Assembly (NCBI GenBank): GCA_021399435.1
Contig: JAJTUP010000066.1
Location: 62,001-126,000 of the forward strand
Direction of reading: 5' to 3'
Length of the DNA stretch: 64,000 nucleotides
Origin: Diaporthe sp. PMI_573
Taxonomy: Eukaryota; Ascomycota; Sordariomycetes; Diaporthales; Diaporthaceae
Shown: piece after piece, positions 21,489-32,594 of the stretch
Position numbering within the stretch: position 1 is the stretch's first letter
Layout: every line of letters starts with the position of its first letter
Notes under the pieces: generated by a model
Databases searched by the model: none
What the model was told of the DNA's origin: nothing
Seen by the model: only the letters and a program-made list of their open reading frames with translations
Position numbers and translations under genes: made by a program

Positions 21489-23633
21489 TTAAGTGTGGGC
21501 AAAACAGTGAGTCGTTTTCTTGAAGGTTTGTGATTGCGAAGATGAAAGTTCTTGCGGTATCACACTGTCCCGAAGGTATGCTGCAATGTTTTTAGACTGC
21601 TCAGACCAAAAGCAAATATCGTCAAGCACGGTGCTCTGATCAGTTTCGACTGCAGCCGTGTATCCCAGAGTTGTTTCGCACCAGTCTTCGATGTCTCCTT
21701 CGATTCGCTTGTCGTCGTCATCAGATGGCCCCGGAGGTTTGCGAGACAGGGCGTCGGCTACCGCGTTTTCCGTTCCTTTCACATGCCGGACAGTAAAGTC
21801 GTATGTTCTAATCACTGCCAGCCATCTTGTAAAGAGAGCGCCGGGTACGTCTGTCACGGCTCCCTTGAGTTGCCAGACGAGAACGTTTGAATCCGTCTCC
21901 AAGAAGAAGTGTACACCATAGATGTAAAACCTTAGGCGTCTGATCGCATAAAGAACTGCCCTGCATTCTCTTTTTGTGGCATCGTAAAGCTTTTCAGCAT
22001 TCGACCATGCACCACTCTCGTACCTTACAGGATAGCGGGCGCCGTTTTTCTCTTGCATGAGACAAGCTCCCCATCCCTGAAGACTGGCGTCAACCATGAG
22101 AATGATGTTTTCTTGAGCGTAGTCGATGTTGATCAGATACGGTTTGGTTGTAATAGTTGCCTTCAAGGCGTCCATGGCCTGCTGGCATTCTTCCGACCAT
22201 TGAAATGGCGCCCCCTTTTTGAGGAGGTCAAAGAGAGGCCTGGCGACGATACCGTAGAATGGCATCCATGCCCGGTAATAGTTGACGAGACCAACAAAGG
22301 AGCGGACCTGAGAAACGTTTTCACAGCTCTCCCATTCTCTGATCTTGATGATCTTTTTTTCTGCTGGCGCTCGGCCAAGAGTACCGCACGTATATCCGAC
22401 AATGTCTGTTTGACGCTTACACCATTCTGACTTGCGGGCATTGATAGCCGCGCCAGCCAGCTCAGCATTGTAGAGAACGTCGTCGAGATTCTTGATATGT
22501 TCAGCCACGTATCTTCTGATTCCGGGCAGATCAGGAATCTCTTCATTGCCGTAGTCCGTGTCGGGACCTCTGACAGCCACATCGTCCAGAAAAGGTCTGC
22601 AGATCAAGGGAATTAAGTCGTACAATAGCCGTACCATGCATCGCATAAACTGGGCCACAGAATTAGTGGCACCCATAGGTAGGCCACATTGCCGGAATAG
22701 TCCGATCGGAGTTGCGAAAGTAGTCATGTCGCGGCTCTTCTCATCAAGCTTAACCTGATCATAGCCCGAGAAGAAATCCAGGAGAGAAAGAATCTTGCAC
22801 ATTGCAAATTCTTCTGCGAATTCGTCTGCTGCTGGAGGTATGAAGGCGTCTCTGATCGTGACTCTGTTTCCTTCAGAGATGTTGTTGATCAGACGATATC
22901 CCGAGTCCTTTTTCTTGACCAAGAACCAGCCGTTTCGATAGGCTGCGTGTGATTCTTCAATAACGCCGCTCGCCTCTCTTTCCCTCCGCATTTTAATAGC
23001 TGTCGCTCTGAGGGCTCTAGGCAGCTCGATCGTCTTTGCTTGGTAGGCCTTGTGCGGCACGGTTCTGATCGTCTGGGGCGGAGCAACATCTGTACTGATC
23101 TGAGATACGTGAGACCAGTCCCAGGCAAGAGCGTCTTCTCGGTTGAACAAGAGATGGGCAAACATGTTTCTTTCTTCAGTCGAAAAGCCGTCACAGTTGT
23201 CCTTCATGATCTGTTCCAGGCGATCAGAAGTAAGACGTGATCCCCTCTCATTCTCAGAGAATCTTGGTCGTATCCAGGGGTCGTATTTATGCCCGCGGTT
23301 CTTGTTCATGGCTTCCTTGACTTTCGCTTCATGGCTCGGCTTCCAGTTGACTGTCCCTTCCGGAACTGATCCATCAGACGGGTAATCATCTACCGGGTGT
23401 ACTTTGACTCCTGTCCTTTTGTATAGGGTTCTGATCATGAGCTGACAAGTACGGCCAATCGATTTGGCAACCTTTGCTGGCGACGGGATCGAGTTTACCC
23501 ATTTGCGAGCGCAAGAGGTCTTTGCTCTCAGATGTGATCCACAGACACATTGAGGATTGGGTCTGTCAACACCTTCGAGAGCACGCAGCTGACGGACTTC
23601 GTGTTGAAAGTCTTTTGCAAAAGAGAAAGACAA
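21489..23633 (-). mobile_element. Ty3/gypsy pol fragment: reverse transcriptase and RNase H
   Basis: One open frame of 714 residues. The reverse transcriptase carries NGWFLVKKKDSGYRLINN, LSLLDFFSGYDQVKLDE, GLFRQCGLPMGATNS and FLDDVAV (the YxDD position reads FLDD); the RNase H begins at ILMVDASLQGWGACLMQE and continues through KRECRAVLYAIRRLRFYI to the HVKGTENAVADALSR linker. Integrase, chromodomain, protease and gag are missing and no LTRs are visible at either edge. The frame is free of stops, so truncation is more recent than point decay. The N-terminal 200 residues (CVCGSHLRAKTSC and following) are unassigned. Confidence 0.85.
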
Positions 23634-23697
23634 TTTCTGAACATCTTGAACATCAAGCCTGACTACACGGTTTAGAGAATCCAGGAATCATTTACAA

Positions 23698-24040
23698 ATG
23701 CTCAGCTCAATTCGGGCCGCTATCCACGGCCAAGATGCGACGGACGAACCGCCAATCTGGGAACAAGTATATGAGATATTTGAGTGCCCGGGGGTAGGTT
23801 GCGATATTGGACGATATTGCTTCTTTCACCAAGCCGCCGGCGTCCGTTATCCGGTGCCGACCAGAACTCTGATCAAGTTAGTTGAATATGCTGAGAAAGG
23901 AGGGAGGATCAAAGAGCATAGGATATCCCGAAACATCTTCAGAACGAGATCATGAAGCCACCAACCAAGAGGAGGCAAAACGATAGCCCCAAGATTAACA
24001 TCACCAATGTTATGCCTGGTAGGCGCGCCTCCTCGTCGAA
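23698..24040 (+). pseudogene. Short fungal repeat-associated protein fragment
   Basis: The frame MLSSIRAAIHGQDATDEPP leads to ECPGVGCDIGRYCF, then YPVPTRTLIKLVEYAEKGG and, after a one-base shift near 23919, DIPKHLQNEIMKPP and INITNVMPG. I recognise this order (CPG-x-C...CW/F, H/T-L-x-x-L-V-x-x-V-E-x-G, dV-P, INITN-V-LPG) from short ORFs common in repetitive parts of fungal genomes; their function is not known. The frameshift marks this copy as decayed. Confidence 0.5.
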
Positions 24041-24597
24041 ATGATTTGAGACCGTTACGCACATGTATTGTGCGGCCGGTTCTTGTTACCAAAACAATAA
24101 TCAACAATCATCAATGTCGGACTGAAGTGACCTACGATGCTCACATCAAGCCTGTCTTATGATGCATCATACAAAATTTCTACAACACGGTAGGATCATG
24201 GACACACCCTTAGGTAAACTAATATTAACTTGCCAATTAGCGGAGCGTGATGTCCAGCACTTAATTACCCTAACCACAGAACGGGGGGAGGGGGCAAATT
24301 GGGTGCAGGGACGTTAGCGTCTTACTTCCGCCTTTCTTACCCCCCAGCGTCCTACTTCTGACTTTTAAGGTCCCAACTGTATACTTCGCTCTAAATTGAA
24401 AACCGAAGCCATTTCAAGCTCGACCACATGAACTTTACTCGGCCACTAGCACCATACAAATTGGCTATCCATCTTTTAGTCTCGAACTGTCACATTCCAG
24501 CCAGGATTCCCTTGCTCGCTGCACATCACTGAGCGCTCACTCTCCGTAGTGATCAGTAATATCATTCCTCGGCCTCAACTACATATTGCCAGCAGAC

Positions 24598-25290
24598 ATG
24601 GCAAGGAACATCGTAGAGGACAACTGGCGCCTGATGTCTTCTGCCGAGCTGCCACCCTGTGACGGGCCCAAGATCCAAGCGTTTAAGCACCGCTTCTCAC
24701 CCATATATTGGGCGGAATGTATCGGTGGGATCGGCGAAAACGGCGAAGACATTGGCTCACAGGCCTACGTGTTCAAGGTTGAGATCCAATTGAAGACCTA
24801 CGCTTTGAAAGTGGTACGGATAGCTGAATCGGCTTTGTTGTCTTTCGAGTATAAAACACTTACACGTGTCCCAGTTCAAATTTTTCAACCCCTCAACGCA
24901 GAGCTCCGTCCTAGGTCCTATTCTTGGGAGACAACTCGACGCTGACGAATTGGCCTTCCACACGGATCCCTTTTTTGCAGAGTGCCGAGCGTATGGGCGT
25001 ATTGAGGAAGCGCGCGCCAAGGAAAAGCGAGCGCGCCAAGTTGCAGCCCAGTGTTATGGTTTCCTGATCCTGGGTGCTTCAGAGGTGGAGCGGCTGAAAA
25101 AGAACGGCTTTGATCTATGGCCCGAAAACCTGCCACCAGGACATGAGTATCGGACTATGGCCGACGGGAGTCCCGTTCGCGCCCTTGTGAAGGAGTATAT
25201 TGAAGATGACCAAGATCCTGAACTGCGTGCCATGAGCTGGATGCTGAAAGACATCCGTTTCCTCAACAGAAACGGGTGTAGTACGAGATC
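24598..25290 (+). pseudogene. FTA2-family (Sim4 kinetochore-subunit-like) gene, 3' truncated
   Basis: The ATG at 24598 starts MARNIVEDNWRLMSSAELPP. A 65-70 base intron between LKTYALKV and FKFFNPSTQS joins the frames. The following DPFFAECRAYGRIEEA, VAAQCYGFLILGA and VKEYIEDDQ, MLKDIRFLNRNG match the FTA2 domain (Pfam family named after fission yeast Fta2; most filamentous copies are uncharacterised kinase-like proteins). Just after NRNG one base of frameshift still allows VVRDL, the expected next motif, and then sequence changes directly into a hAT transposase near 25290. The DFS-type end of the domain is lost. Confidence 0.75.
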
Positions 25291-26700
25291 TCTGCAGACG
25301 AGTTAGGTTATTTCACGTGCGACAACGCCGACGCAAATGACAGCGCAGTCAACGAAATTATCGCCGCTCTTTTACCTGACGTTCAGCCGCAGGAGCGTAG
25401 AATTCGCTGTACCAATCACATCTACAACCTCGGCGCAACGAGTTACCTCGAGGGGAAGCTCAAAGACGTGCTTAAGAGCCTCGAATCGCAACCAGCGGAA
25501 CAAGCAGCCCTTCAAAAGATCCTCGACTTCCTCGAAGAATGGCGGCCAACAGGCGCATTCGTCAGGATTCACAATCTTCAAGGCTGGGTCCGAAGGTCTT
25601 CGCAACGCCGAGAGGGCTTCCTTCAATACGCGCAAGGGAAGCTTAGCGAGGAGGAAGTCGACGAATTCGGCGAAGTCCTGTGGGAAGTTAGCCAACTAAT
25701 GCTCCTCCAAGACAACGATACTCGATGGAATTCCTTTTTCACTGCCGTAGAAAGAGCTTTCCGATTAAAAGACCCGATCGAGATCTACACAACGGTTATG
25801 TCTCGCCACGCAGATAAAACGAAGCGGATTCCGGAAGAATATCTCCTCTCGCAAGACGACTGGCACGTCTTAGCAATTACTCTTGCGGTACTACTACCGT
25901 TTAAAAGGCTAACTAAGTATTTCGAAGGCAGGTTTTTCTCCCAGCTTTTACAATCGGTTAACTAATAATTTGACAGGTCGAGTGCCTCGGTTTGCCGAGG
26001 CCGCTGCCTCGTTATTTTACCTCGTTGATCACCTCCGCAAGCAGCTCTCCGAATACAGTGACTCTGACCGAGTTTTCCCTGGGCCAGAGATCGAGGGGCC
26101 GGAGAGAGAGATCCGAGTTGGCGACGAGCCACTACGCTTTGCTGCCGCACAGGGTTCCTCGCCGCCCTCTTCGCCGCCTGTTTCACCACCTGCTGCTCAA
26201 TCTCAGCGACCCCAGCGCAACGTGGGCTTACCTCACAAATACCGGGATTCCGTGATTGACCTTCCGGGGCGGCCAGTCGGATCGATCAACCCACCCGTAG
26301 CGTTAGAGGACTCCGGTGCCGAAGAAGTACTCGAGCAAGAAGATGGAGAAGAGGAGGGCACACAACGGCAGCGGCGCGAGAAATGGTCAAATCTGCCCTC
26401 AAAACCCGAGATCGCCGACGTGAATCTCAGGGCCATACGTGGCTGTATCACGTGCGCCATTTACAAGCTCGAGAAATACGTTACTTTACTAGAGGACTCG
26501 CCTGCTTACTGGACGGCTATGATTCTACATCCGGCCTTCAAGGATAAGTGGATTCGCGAATACCTTCCGGGGGAACATGCCAACCGCATAGTCGACAGAT
26601 TTAAACAATTCTTCGGCCGGGATTACAATAACCTGCCCACCCAACCGACCCCGATACAGAAGCAGACGAAGTCTTCGCATCTCGGAGCGCACAGCTACCT
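25290..26700 (+). mobile_element. hAT transposase fragment, 5' and 3' truncated
   Basis: From ELGYFTCDNADANDSAVNEI the frame follows hAT transposases: RIRCTNHIYNLGATSYLEG, WVRRSSQRREGF, DNDTRWNSFFTAVERA, RIPEEYLLSQDDW, KYFEGR, then PRFAEAAASLFYLVDHLRKQ and YWTAMILHPAFKDKW. Between 25930 and 25975 a GT...AG-bounded stretch with stops interrupts the frame; splicing it would still leave a shift, so I score it as damage. The copy is related to the one at 7-9.5 kb. It ends against an inverted Tc1/mariner remnant. Confidence 0.8.
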
Positions 26701-27395
26701 CGCCCAACCAAGAACAGATCTGGGTTTCGGCCATCGGCCGCAATGATGAAGCAACTGCTCAATAAAATCCTCAAACAAAGCGCTGTCTGTAGATCCTTGG
26801 TAGACCCGCGCGATCATTACGCCGTCCTGTGTGTATGCCGGAAGAATGTGATACCTCTGTTCCCGGTGGAGGCCGGTGACCTGCACTGGCGTAATCCCTA
26901 GAGGCCCATCCAGAACGTCGAAGGCCTATCCGTTTGTCGCAGCCTGACTCGTCGATGAAAACAAGGTGGTACGACTGGAACTCTCGCAGTTTATATAGAT
27001 AGAGCTCTTGCAGATCTTGGTTGCGTTGTTTCGCCGCGCGGCGATTGGTCTTCCTCGACCACCCTGCTGCTTGGAGGGCCCGGGTGACGCTGGAGGCCGA
27101 CACATCAACGCCAAATTTCTCATGGAGGAAAGTGATCATCTCATCTCGAAACATGTCTGGTTGTTGGGCCAGTCGGTCGCATAAAGTTTCTCGCATAAGT
27201 GGTGTAATCGTACTACGACGGCCAACCCGGTTCGGAGGGGCTCTAGTGTTGTCAAATAGAGCTAACTTGGGCTCGGATTCGACGCACAGTCCGGTCGCTG
27301 CGGTCTACGGCACTGGCTATCTCGTTAGTCGGAAGCTTACTTCGAATCATAACCTCTAATTGGGCATGCTGAGAATTTGTCAGGCGTGGTGCCAT
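26700..27395 (-). mobile_element. Tc1/mariner-like transposase remnant
   Basis: From an ATG at 27395: MAPRLTNSQHAQLEVMIRS, then LALFDNTRAPPNRVGRRS in another frame, EMITFLHEKFGVDVSASSV, FIDESGCDKRIGLRRSGWA, and after a further shift REQRYHILPAYTQDGVMIAR and DFIEQLLHHCGRWPKPRSV. This is the helix-turn-helix and first DDE acidic block of a fungal Tc1/mariner element; the piece stops before the VMDNASFHH block with the second Asp. At least two frameshifts. Confidence 0.75.
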
Positions 27396-27959
27396 TGTGC
27401 TGGTTAGCATTGCTGTATACGGTATTGGTTGACGGAGAAACAACCTCGATAGGATCAGCGGACGGAACAAATCGAAGCGTATCTATGGTTGCCTGAGGCA
27501 ACAACAATGAGTCATCAGTCGTAATTAGAAGAACTGAGGTAGTCTCTGAACCATCTGTCAGCACGAGCAATTGGTCAACGGATCTATCAACCAACTGAGT
27601 CTACCAATCAGGTTCAGCTCGGGGACAGTCTTGTATCACGTGAGCAGCTGAGGAGCTGAGGGGCTCCTTTGGCTCCTTTTTCCAGGGCTGCCTTTCCCCG
27701 CAGTTCCTCCTCCCGACAGTCTGACTCTCCATCGGTTCGCGATCAGACGGATCCACTACGATTAAGTTGCAAGCACTACGCGGCCCGCACTGCTACTACT
27801 TACGGTAAACCTTAATGGATACCCGTAGTGATCCGGATCGGCCACCCAGGATCCTCTCGCTTGGTAGTTGTCCCGGATCCACTGCACCCAGCAGCAACTG
27901 ACCATTTATAGATGGCGGGGGTATCCGCGGCAAGTCCAGCCTACTTATCCTGGAGAATA
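27396..27959. other. Junction DNA between Tc1 and hAT remnants
   Basis: Contains GAGCAGCTGAGGAGCTGAGG-like short repeats near 27641 and several GATCC-rich words; probably terminal debris of the elements. No gene is supported. Confidence 0.35.
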
Positions 27960-29072
27960 TCATGGAACGTATTCGCGAGACCAAGGGTTTAGACCAAGTG
28001 CCTCGACCATGCGACTGAACTCCTGCCACGCCAGAGGATTCTTAACGGTCATGTCATCCTTCGACGGCACCTGCTTTATCCAGACCTCCCACTCAGTCTC
28101 CACCTTCCTCCTCTTGCCACGGCGTGGTCGATCTGTTGTATGGCCCCAAGCATCGAATTCGTCATCGATTGTCGGCGAGGAAGAAGGAGAGGTCTCGGCT
28201 TGGTCGACGTGCTCAGTGGCCACCGTGACTGCGGCGAAGCGATCGTAATATACAGTGAGCTCCTTCTCTGCTGTCTTTATCCAATCCTCTCACTTCCACC
28301 ACTTCTCCCTGAAGTATTCGAATTGGTAGGCTGGGTGGAGGGCGATGGCCATGCGGTAGATCGGCGACTGGTCGGTAAGCTCGTAGTAGGTGTTGATCTT
28401 TGACCATGCAGCGAGCACGCCGGCAGAGTAGTAGGGAGGAAGGGCATCCTCGTTATCTGCATTCATGACGTCAATCTCTTCTTTGACGCTCTCAAGCTTC
28501 GTGAGCAGGAAGTCCATGGCGTAGAGTACTTGCCACACCGAGCCTTGGCCACCCTCGTTGCCCTCGCTATCTGCACGGCTTTGTAGTCGCTTCGTGAGTC
28601 GCTCGAAAGGCTGCAGGAGCTTATAGAAGAGCTCAAGCTCGTGCCAATCAGCCTCGGCGAGGAAGTCATTCTTGTGCTTGTCGTTTTTATCCGGAGGCTT
28701 CCACTGCGCCTGGTAGAGATCGATGGCAGGGCGACACTTAAGAGCACGCTCGATCATGTAATATGTCGCGTTCCATCGAATGCCACCGTCATTGAGGAGC
28801 ACGCCGACGAAGAGCTTGCCGTCGCTCGTCTTCGTGACGCGCATGCGAGCTCTCAACAGCTCGCGACGCGCGTCATTGCGATTAATGTAGATAACGAGGT
28901 TGTGCAGCTTGCCAATGACGCCTTTGAGGCTCCAGAGAGCTACACGCTGCTCCTCCGAAGCCTCAATAAGATTCTTCTCCCATGCGCTGATGCCTTCGCC
29001 AAATAAGAGAGCCTTAACGACGAGATTAATAATATGGCCGATACAGCGAATACGGTCTGCTTCTGGATCCAT
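27960..29072 (-). mobile_element. hAT transposase fragment (third lineage)
   Basis: The frame starts at MDPEADRIRCIGHIINLVVK and continues with KLHNLVIYINRNDARRELL, NDGGIRWNATYYMIERAL, the YRMAIALHPAYQFEYFREKW block and a polar C-terminal part (EFDAWGHTTDRPRR). A TGA interrupts KWWK-stop-EDWIK near 28290; the frame is the same on both sides. N-terminal finger and terminal dimerisation block are missing. Confidence 0.7.
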
Positions 29073-29298
29073 TGGTAATCAACGGTGCTTCCATGGAGCT
29101 GTCGACTGGGTCTCGGAGTAGGTCGCTGATGGGCTACATTTGATGAATACGCAAGCAGCTTGGTGGCTACAACTGACTCTCAAGAACCGTTCTTTTACTC
29201 GACTTAATTGAAGCTGTGCCATCATTTTTCTTCAGTCCATCCCACCTCGTGTCTACACCAACTTCCCAGGTCCTTGCCACTGTTTTGTCCTCAAGGTC

Positions 29299-30987
29299 TC
29301 ATACTGAATGCCCCCCCTCCTCATCACTGCCAGTTAGCATCCCTTCACTGCTAGCATCACCATCACTAGCCCTCCACATAGTCATATGTGTGCTCTTTGT
29401 AACCAAGATCCCGCCTTTCTGAACCGAAAGATTATCCGGTACCTTTAGAGTGTCAATGCAAGACGTAACAGTAGTCGACCGCCCGTCTGCCTCCCCAAAC
29501 ATGCACGCCTCCTTGTCCCTCCCGAAGCTATGTAGCTGATAATTGCCCGCGCCGGTAGCACTGCCACCGCTCTTCCTGCCGCTCCTCACAAACCTGCCGA
29601 ACCGGGCTGTACTGTCCTTCGCTTTTCCCTCCTCGGAGGACGAAGACTCGTCGGAGCCTACGAGGCTAACCAGCCAGGGCAGATGGCGCTGTACAAAGGG
29701 CTTCAGAGTCGCGAGACAGTTGCACAGGATACCGATATTAACCTCCACCGCGGACCAGACCGCGCCCAAGCCCTGCCTGTAGAGCACGTCTTGGTTTCCG
29801 ATCATAGCGCGAATGCAGGCAATGCGGGCGCAGGAGGCTATAACTGCCCTGTTTGAGGGTTATTCTTATCAGTAAGTATCACTTCCCCTTGATAGAGCAA
29901 CAGTACATCATCAAGGTACCGATCTGAGGGGTGGGGGCCAAGTGAGAGAATGGAATGGTTTCACACACCCCCGACGCAAGCGCGAGGATACAACAGACGG
30001 AAACCTTCTGCCTCCGTGGCATGTTCAGGCCCCACAGCATCACCACAGGCATGAGGACCAGCACCCCATCGGTGGAAATATTTAGCACGGCCTGTGCGAG
30101 TGTGATGTCGTTGAGGCAGGTATCGATGTCGACGTTAAGCGGCTTACACGGCCCAGAGATGATAGCGGTAAAGGCGATTGTGTCTTTGTGGATATGTTTG
30201 TGTCAGCCCTTGGCAAGCTACTAAGTCAGGGGGTGGTCTTAAACATACAGGTTGTGATGACGAAGGCGATAACATAGAGCGCTACGCGGAAGCCTGTGTT
30301 TAGGCTGATGCGGTAGTAGAGGACTATTAGAGACAGCTTGGCTAGTGTCGGAGGCCAAAAGTAAGTCAAGGCGATGGAGAGGCGTTTCTGTTTTTGACGG
30401 AGTATATCAGTAATTGATTGGGCAAGCAAGAAATACTCTGTGTGTAGAAGGAAGTTCTATTACGCTTGGCGAGACATGGAAAATGTGCTTGTCTTGTGAA
30501 AAGAGGATGAGGGGCCCTTTGTTCTGACTTACTTTTATGTAGCATTGTAATAGCTCCTCAGTAACGTTCCATAGATGCTTTCCGTAACCACACGGGAAGA
30601 CCGTGAGTATTATGACAAAAGAAGACAGGTAGACTGCCCATGATGCGAACAGGAGAACTGCGCGGTGGTTCTGTCAGCTTGAACCCGGGGCAGAGTTGCA
30701 TTGAAGCCCGAGTTTACTTTGAGGTTCGAGTCGAAGACTACCGTTGAATTCGGACATTTTCGGTGTAGTTGTGATATAATTCAGCAAGGGAGCGCGGACG
30801 TACAATCATCGAGAGCGAGTCGTCGTTGCATGAGACAGGTTCTGGTGTAGAAGCGTAATATGAGACCTATAGTTGCCAACACAGAGGTCACAGTATTGAC
30901 GACTATAATTCTGATTTGAAGTTTGGAGAAACCATCGAATTCTAAAGTTTCGTCCCCGGGAACAGGCAGTATTCCGACCTTCGACAT
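29299..30987 (-). CDS. Rhodopsin-domain (SAT4/PTH11-like) integral membrane protein
   Basis: Five exons on the minus strand. Exon 1 30987-30804 (MSKVGILPVPGDETLEFDGF) joins exon 2 30657-30533 as LALDDFLLFASWAVYLSS; exon 3 about 30435-30249 holds PPTLAKLSLIVLYYRISLN; exon 4 gives SGPCKPLNVDIDTCLNDITL and LNMPRRQKVSVCCILAL; the last exon begins AVIASCARIACIRAMIGN and ends with a long Ser/Gly-rich cytosolic tail at 29299. About seven hydrophobic segments and the DD, C-x-PL and R-RRQK landmarks fit the fungal rhodopsin-domain family, plasma-membrane proteins mostly of unknown role. The exon 3/4 junction does not keep frame with the GT-AG sites I can see, so a frameshift is possible. Confidence 0.7.
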
Positions 30988-31831
30988 GGTGGCTCTTCGT
31001 GTTTTGACTACGCGAACGATTACTTCTGGAACCAAGGCTGGGTGAGAAGGGATAGACAGAAGACTCTTGCAACAGGGCCAAGCATGTTTTAAATCAAAAG
31101 ACAGCCAGCTACGCACTGATCACGCCAGCAAGGTCTGTACAGAATTTGATCTGCAGATCGTTCGAGACAGCTCGAAGAAAAGCAGACCCGCGGGTGTCAT
31201 CGACCATCATGCATGCGCTGACCCTACACGTACCTGTGTCCAACGACTGCTGTGGCCCTCGGACCCGTCAGCTGTGGCGCGCCGTTCAGCACGGCGGCGA
31301 CCAGCATCCTCGTACAACACACCATGAGAAGACAGGCGTTTTGGTCGCTTCCGGAGAGTCAAAGCACTGCTGCGTGCCAAGCTGTCGTTCCTGCGGCACA
31401 CTAGACGTAATGCTGGCAGAAGAAGCTGGGCAGACCCCGACGAGCATGCAGATCGTGCAGGTATGCCGAGTGCTGGTCCCCTGCTCTGGACCGAAGCACG
31501 GTCTTGATGAGCCTTCGTATTCATTTCTCATCACCTGTCAGATTATCTTGATCCCCTTTCAACTAGGTTTACAATCCGCACGCCCTTGCTCGTCCGCTGG
31601 TTGATTTTAATAGCCCGGCTTAGCTCTGTTTCCCTACCGGAACCCCTGGATAAAGCCACTTTGCGCAGACTCGAGCGTGCAGTAGACCACTTGTCTTTGC
31701 TTTTTCCGGGGATCAGTCCTGAGGCCAATCCGAGTTCAGAGCTGGCCAAGAGGCGTCTGCCACATGGAAGTGGTAGCTGAATTCGTGGTTCGGGTAAGTT
31801 GGCTGCAGTTACGCGACAGACTACGAGTGGG
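30988..31831. other. Intergenic, nothing recognised
   Basis: Several open frames on both strands but no domain. It ends at a solo LTR. Confidence 0.35.
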
Positions 31832-32142
31832 TGTTGGAAGTTTTGCAGGTTCCCCTCAACTGCAGGGATGACAGGGCTGTAAAACAGGGCGATGAGGCCA
31901 CCAAAGGTGGCCATGCATTGGGCTAAATTGTAGGCGAACACAGGGCACAACACAAGGCTAAACGCAAGGCAGATTAGTGCGGCAGAGCCGCACAAAGACG
32001 TCCTGCACATAGCTATATGATGAAGCTGCTTTTCATGTATTATTGAGAACAAGCTACATACATGCAACATCGCATTTTGGAAGAATTGACACATCTTCAT
32101 CATTGCACCCAACAAACCTGTTTCCTGTGCTATCTCACAACA
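31832..32142 (-). repeat. Solo LTR (TGTTG...CAACA), copy 1
   Basis: 311 bases, read on the minus strand from TGTTGTGAGATAGCACAGG to GCAAAACTTCCAACA. It is nearly identical to the copy at 54730-55041, differing by one A in an A run among the stretches I compared. Termini TG...CA within a 5-base inverted TGTTG/CAACA are typical of LTRs. The flanks (TCGGG and CCCAC, minus-strand reading) are not a target duplication, so the element's other part or one flank has been rearranged. A spurious frame inside it reads MLHVCSLFSIIHEKQ. Confidence 0.85.
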
Positions 32143-32594
32143 CCCGATAGGCTTTGTCAACAACCTGGTTGTACGCTGGTCGACTCTGCTAAGCCATAAT
32201 AATTGTTGAAGGCCCCTGGCTGTATCATCGCTCATCAAGCCGGATTCTCTGTGCTACATATGAGTAGTCTTCTAGCTTTATGTGAATGCCGTGCAAAAGA
32301 GTACAAGTTGGGGCCAATCTTCCTCGTACACTTCATGAGCCCCAGCTAATATCCCTAATCAGGGCCATTGCGGTTTTGTGAATCACATTTACCCAGAACG
32401 GTACACGAACAAAGAATAGTATTTCTCTTGCCTCAGCCGCCACAGCAGGGGACCATCTCCAAGGCCACAATGCGAAAACAGCCACCCGACCCAAGCCAGG
32501 CATAATTAGTAGTCCCTGTCAAGATAGCTTATGTTGTTGTACAGTCGTGTACAAGGCACATCCACAAACAATCCTATGCTCTGTTTCCTATTTC
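32143..32594. other. Intergenic, nothing recognised
   Basis: No supported gene; presumably holds the 3' flank of the CCCH gene that follows. Confidence 0.35.

Noticed and set aside
15361..23633. 15.4-kb ORF and 21.5-23.6 kb pol as one LTR element
   Set aside because: They are on opposite strands, 6 kb apart, with two host-type genes between and no LTR pair.
31543..32238. 231-codon minus frame as a membrane protein gene
   Set aside because: Most of it is the solo LTR read in a spurious frame, and the same peptide recurs at 54.8 kb only because of the LTR.
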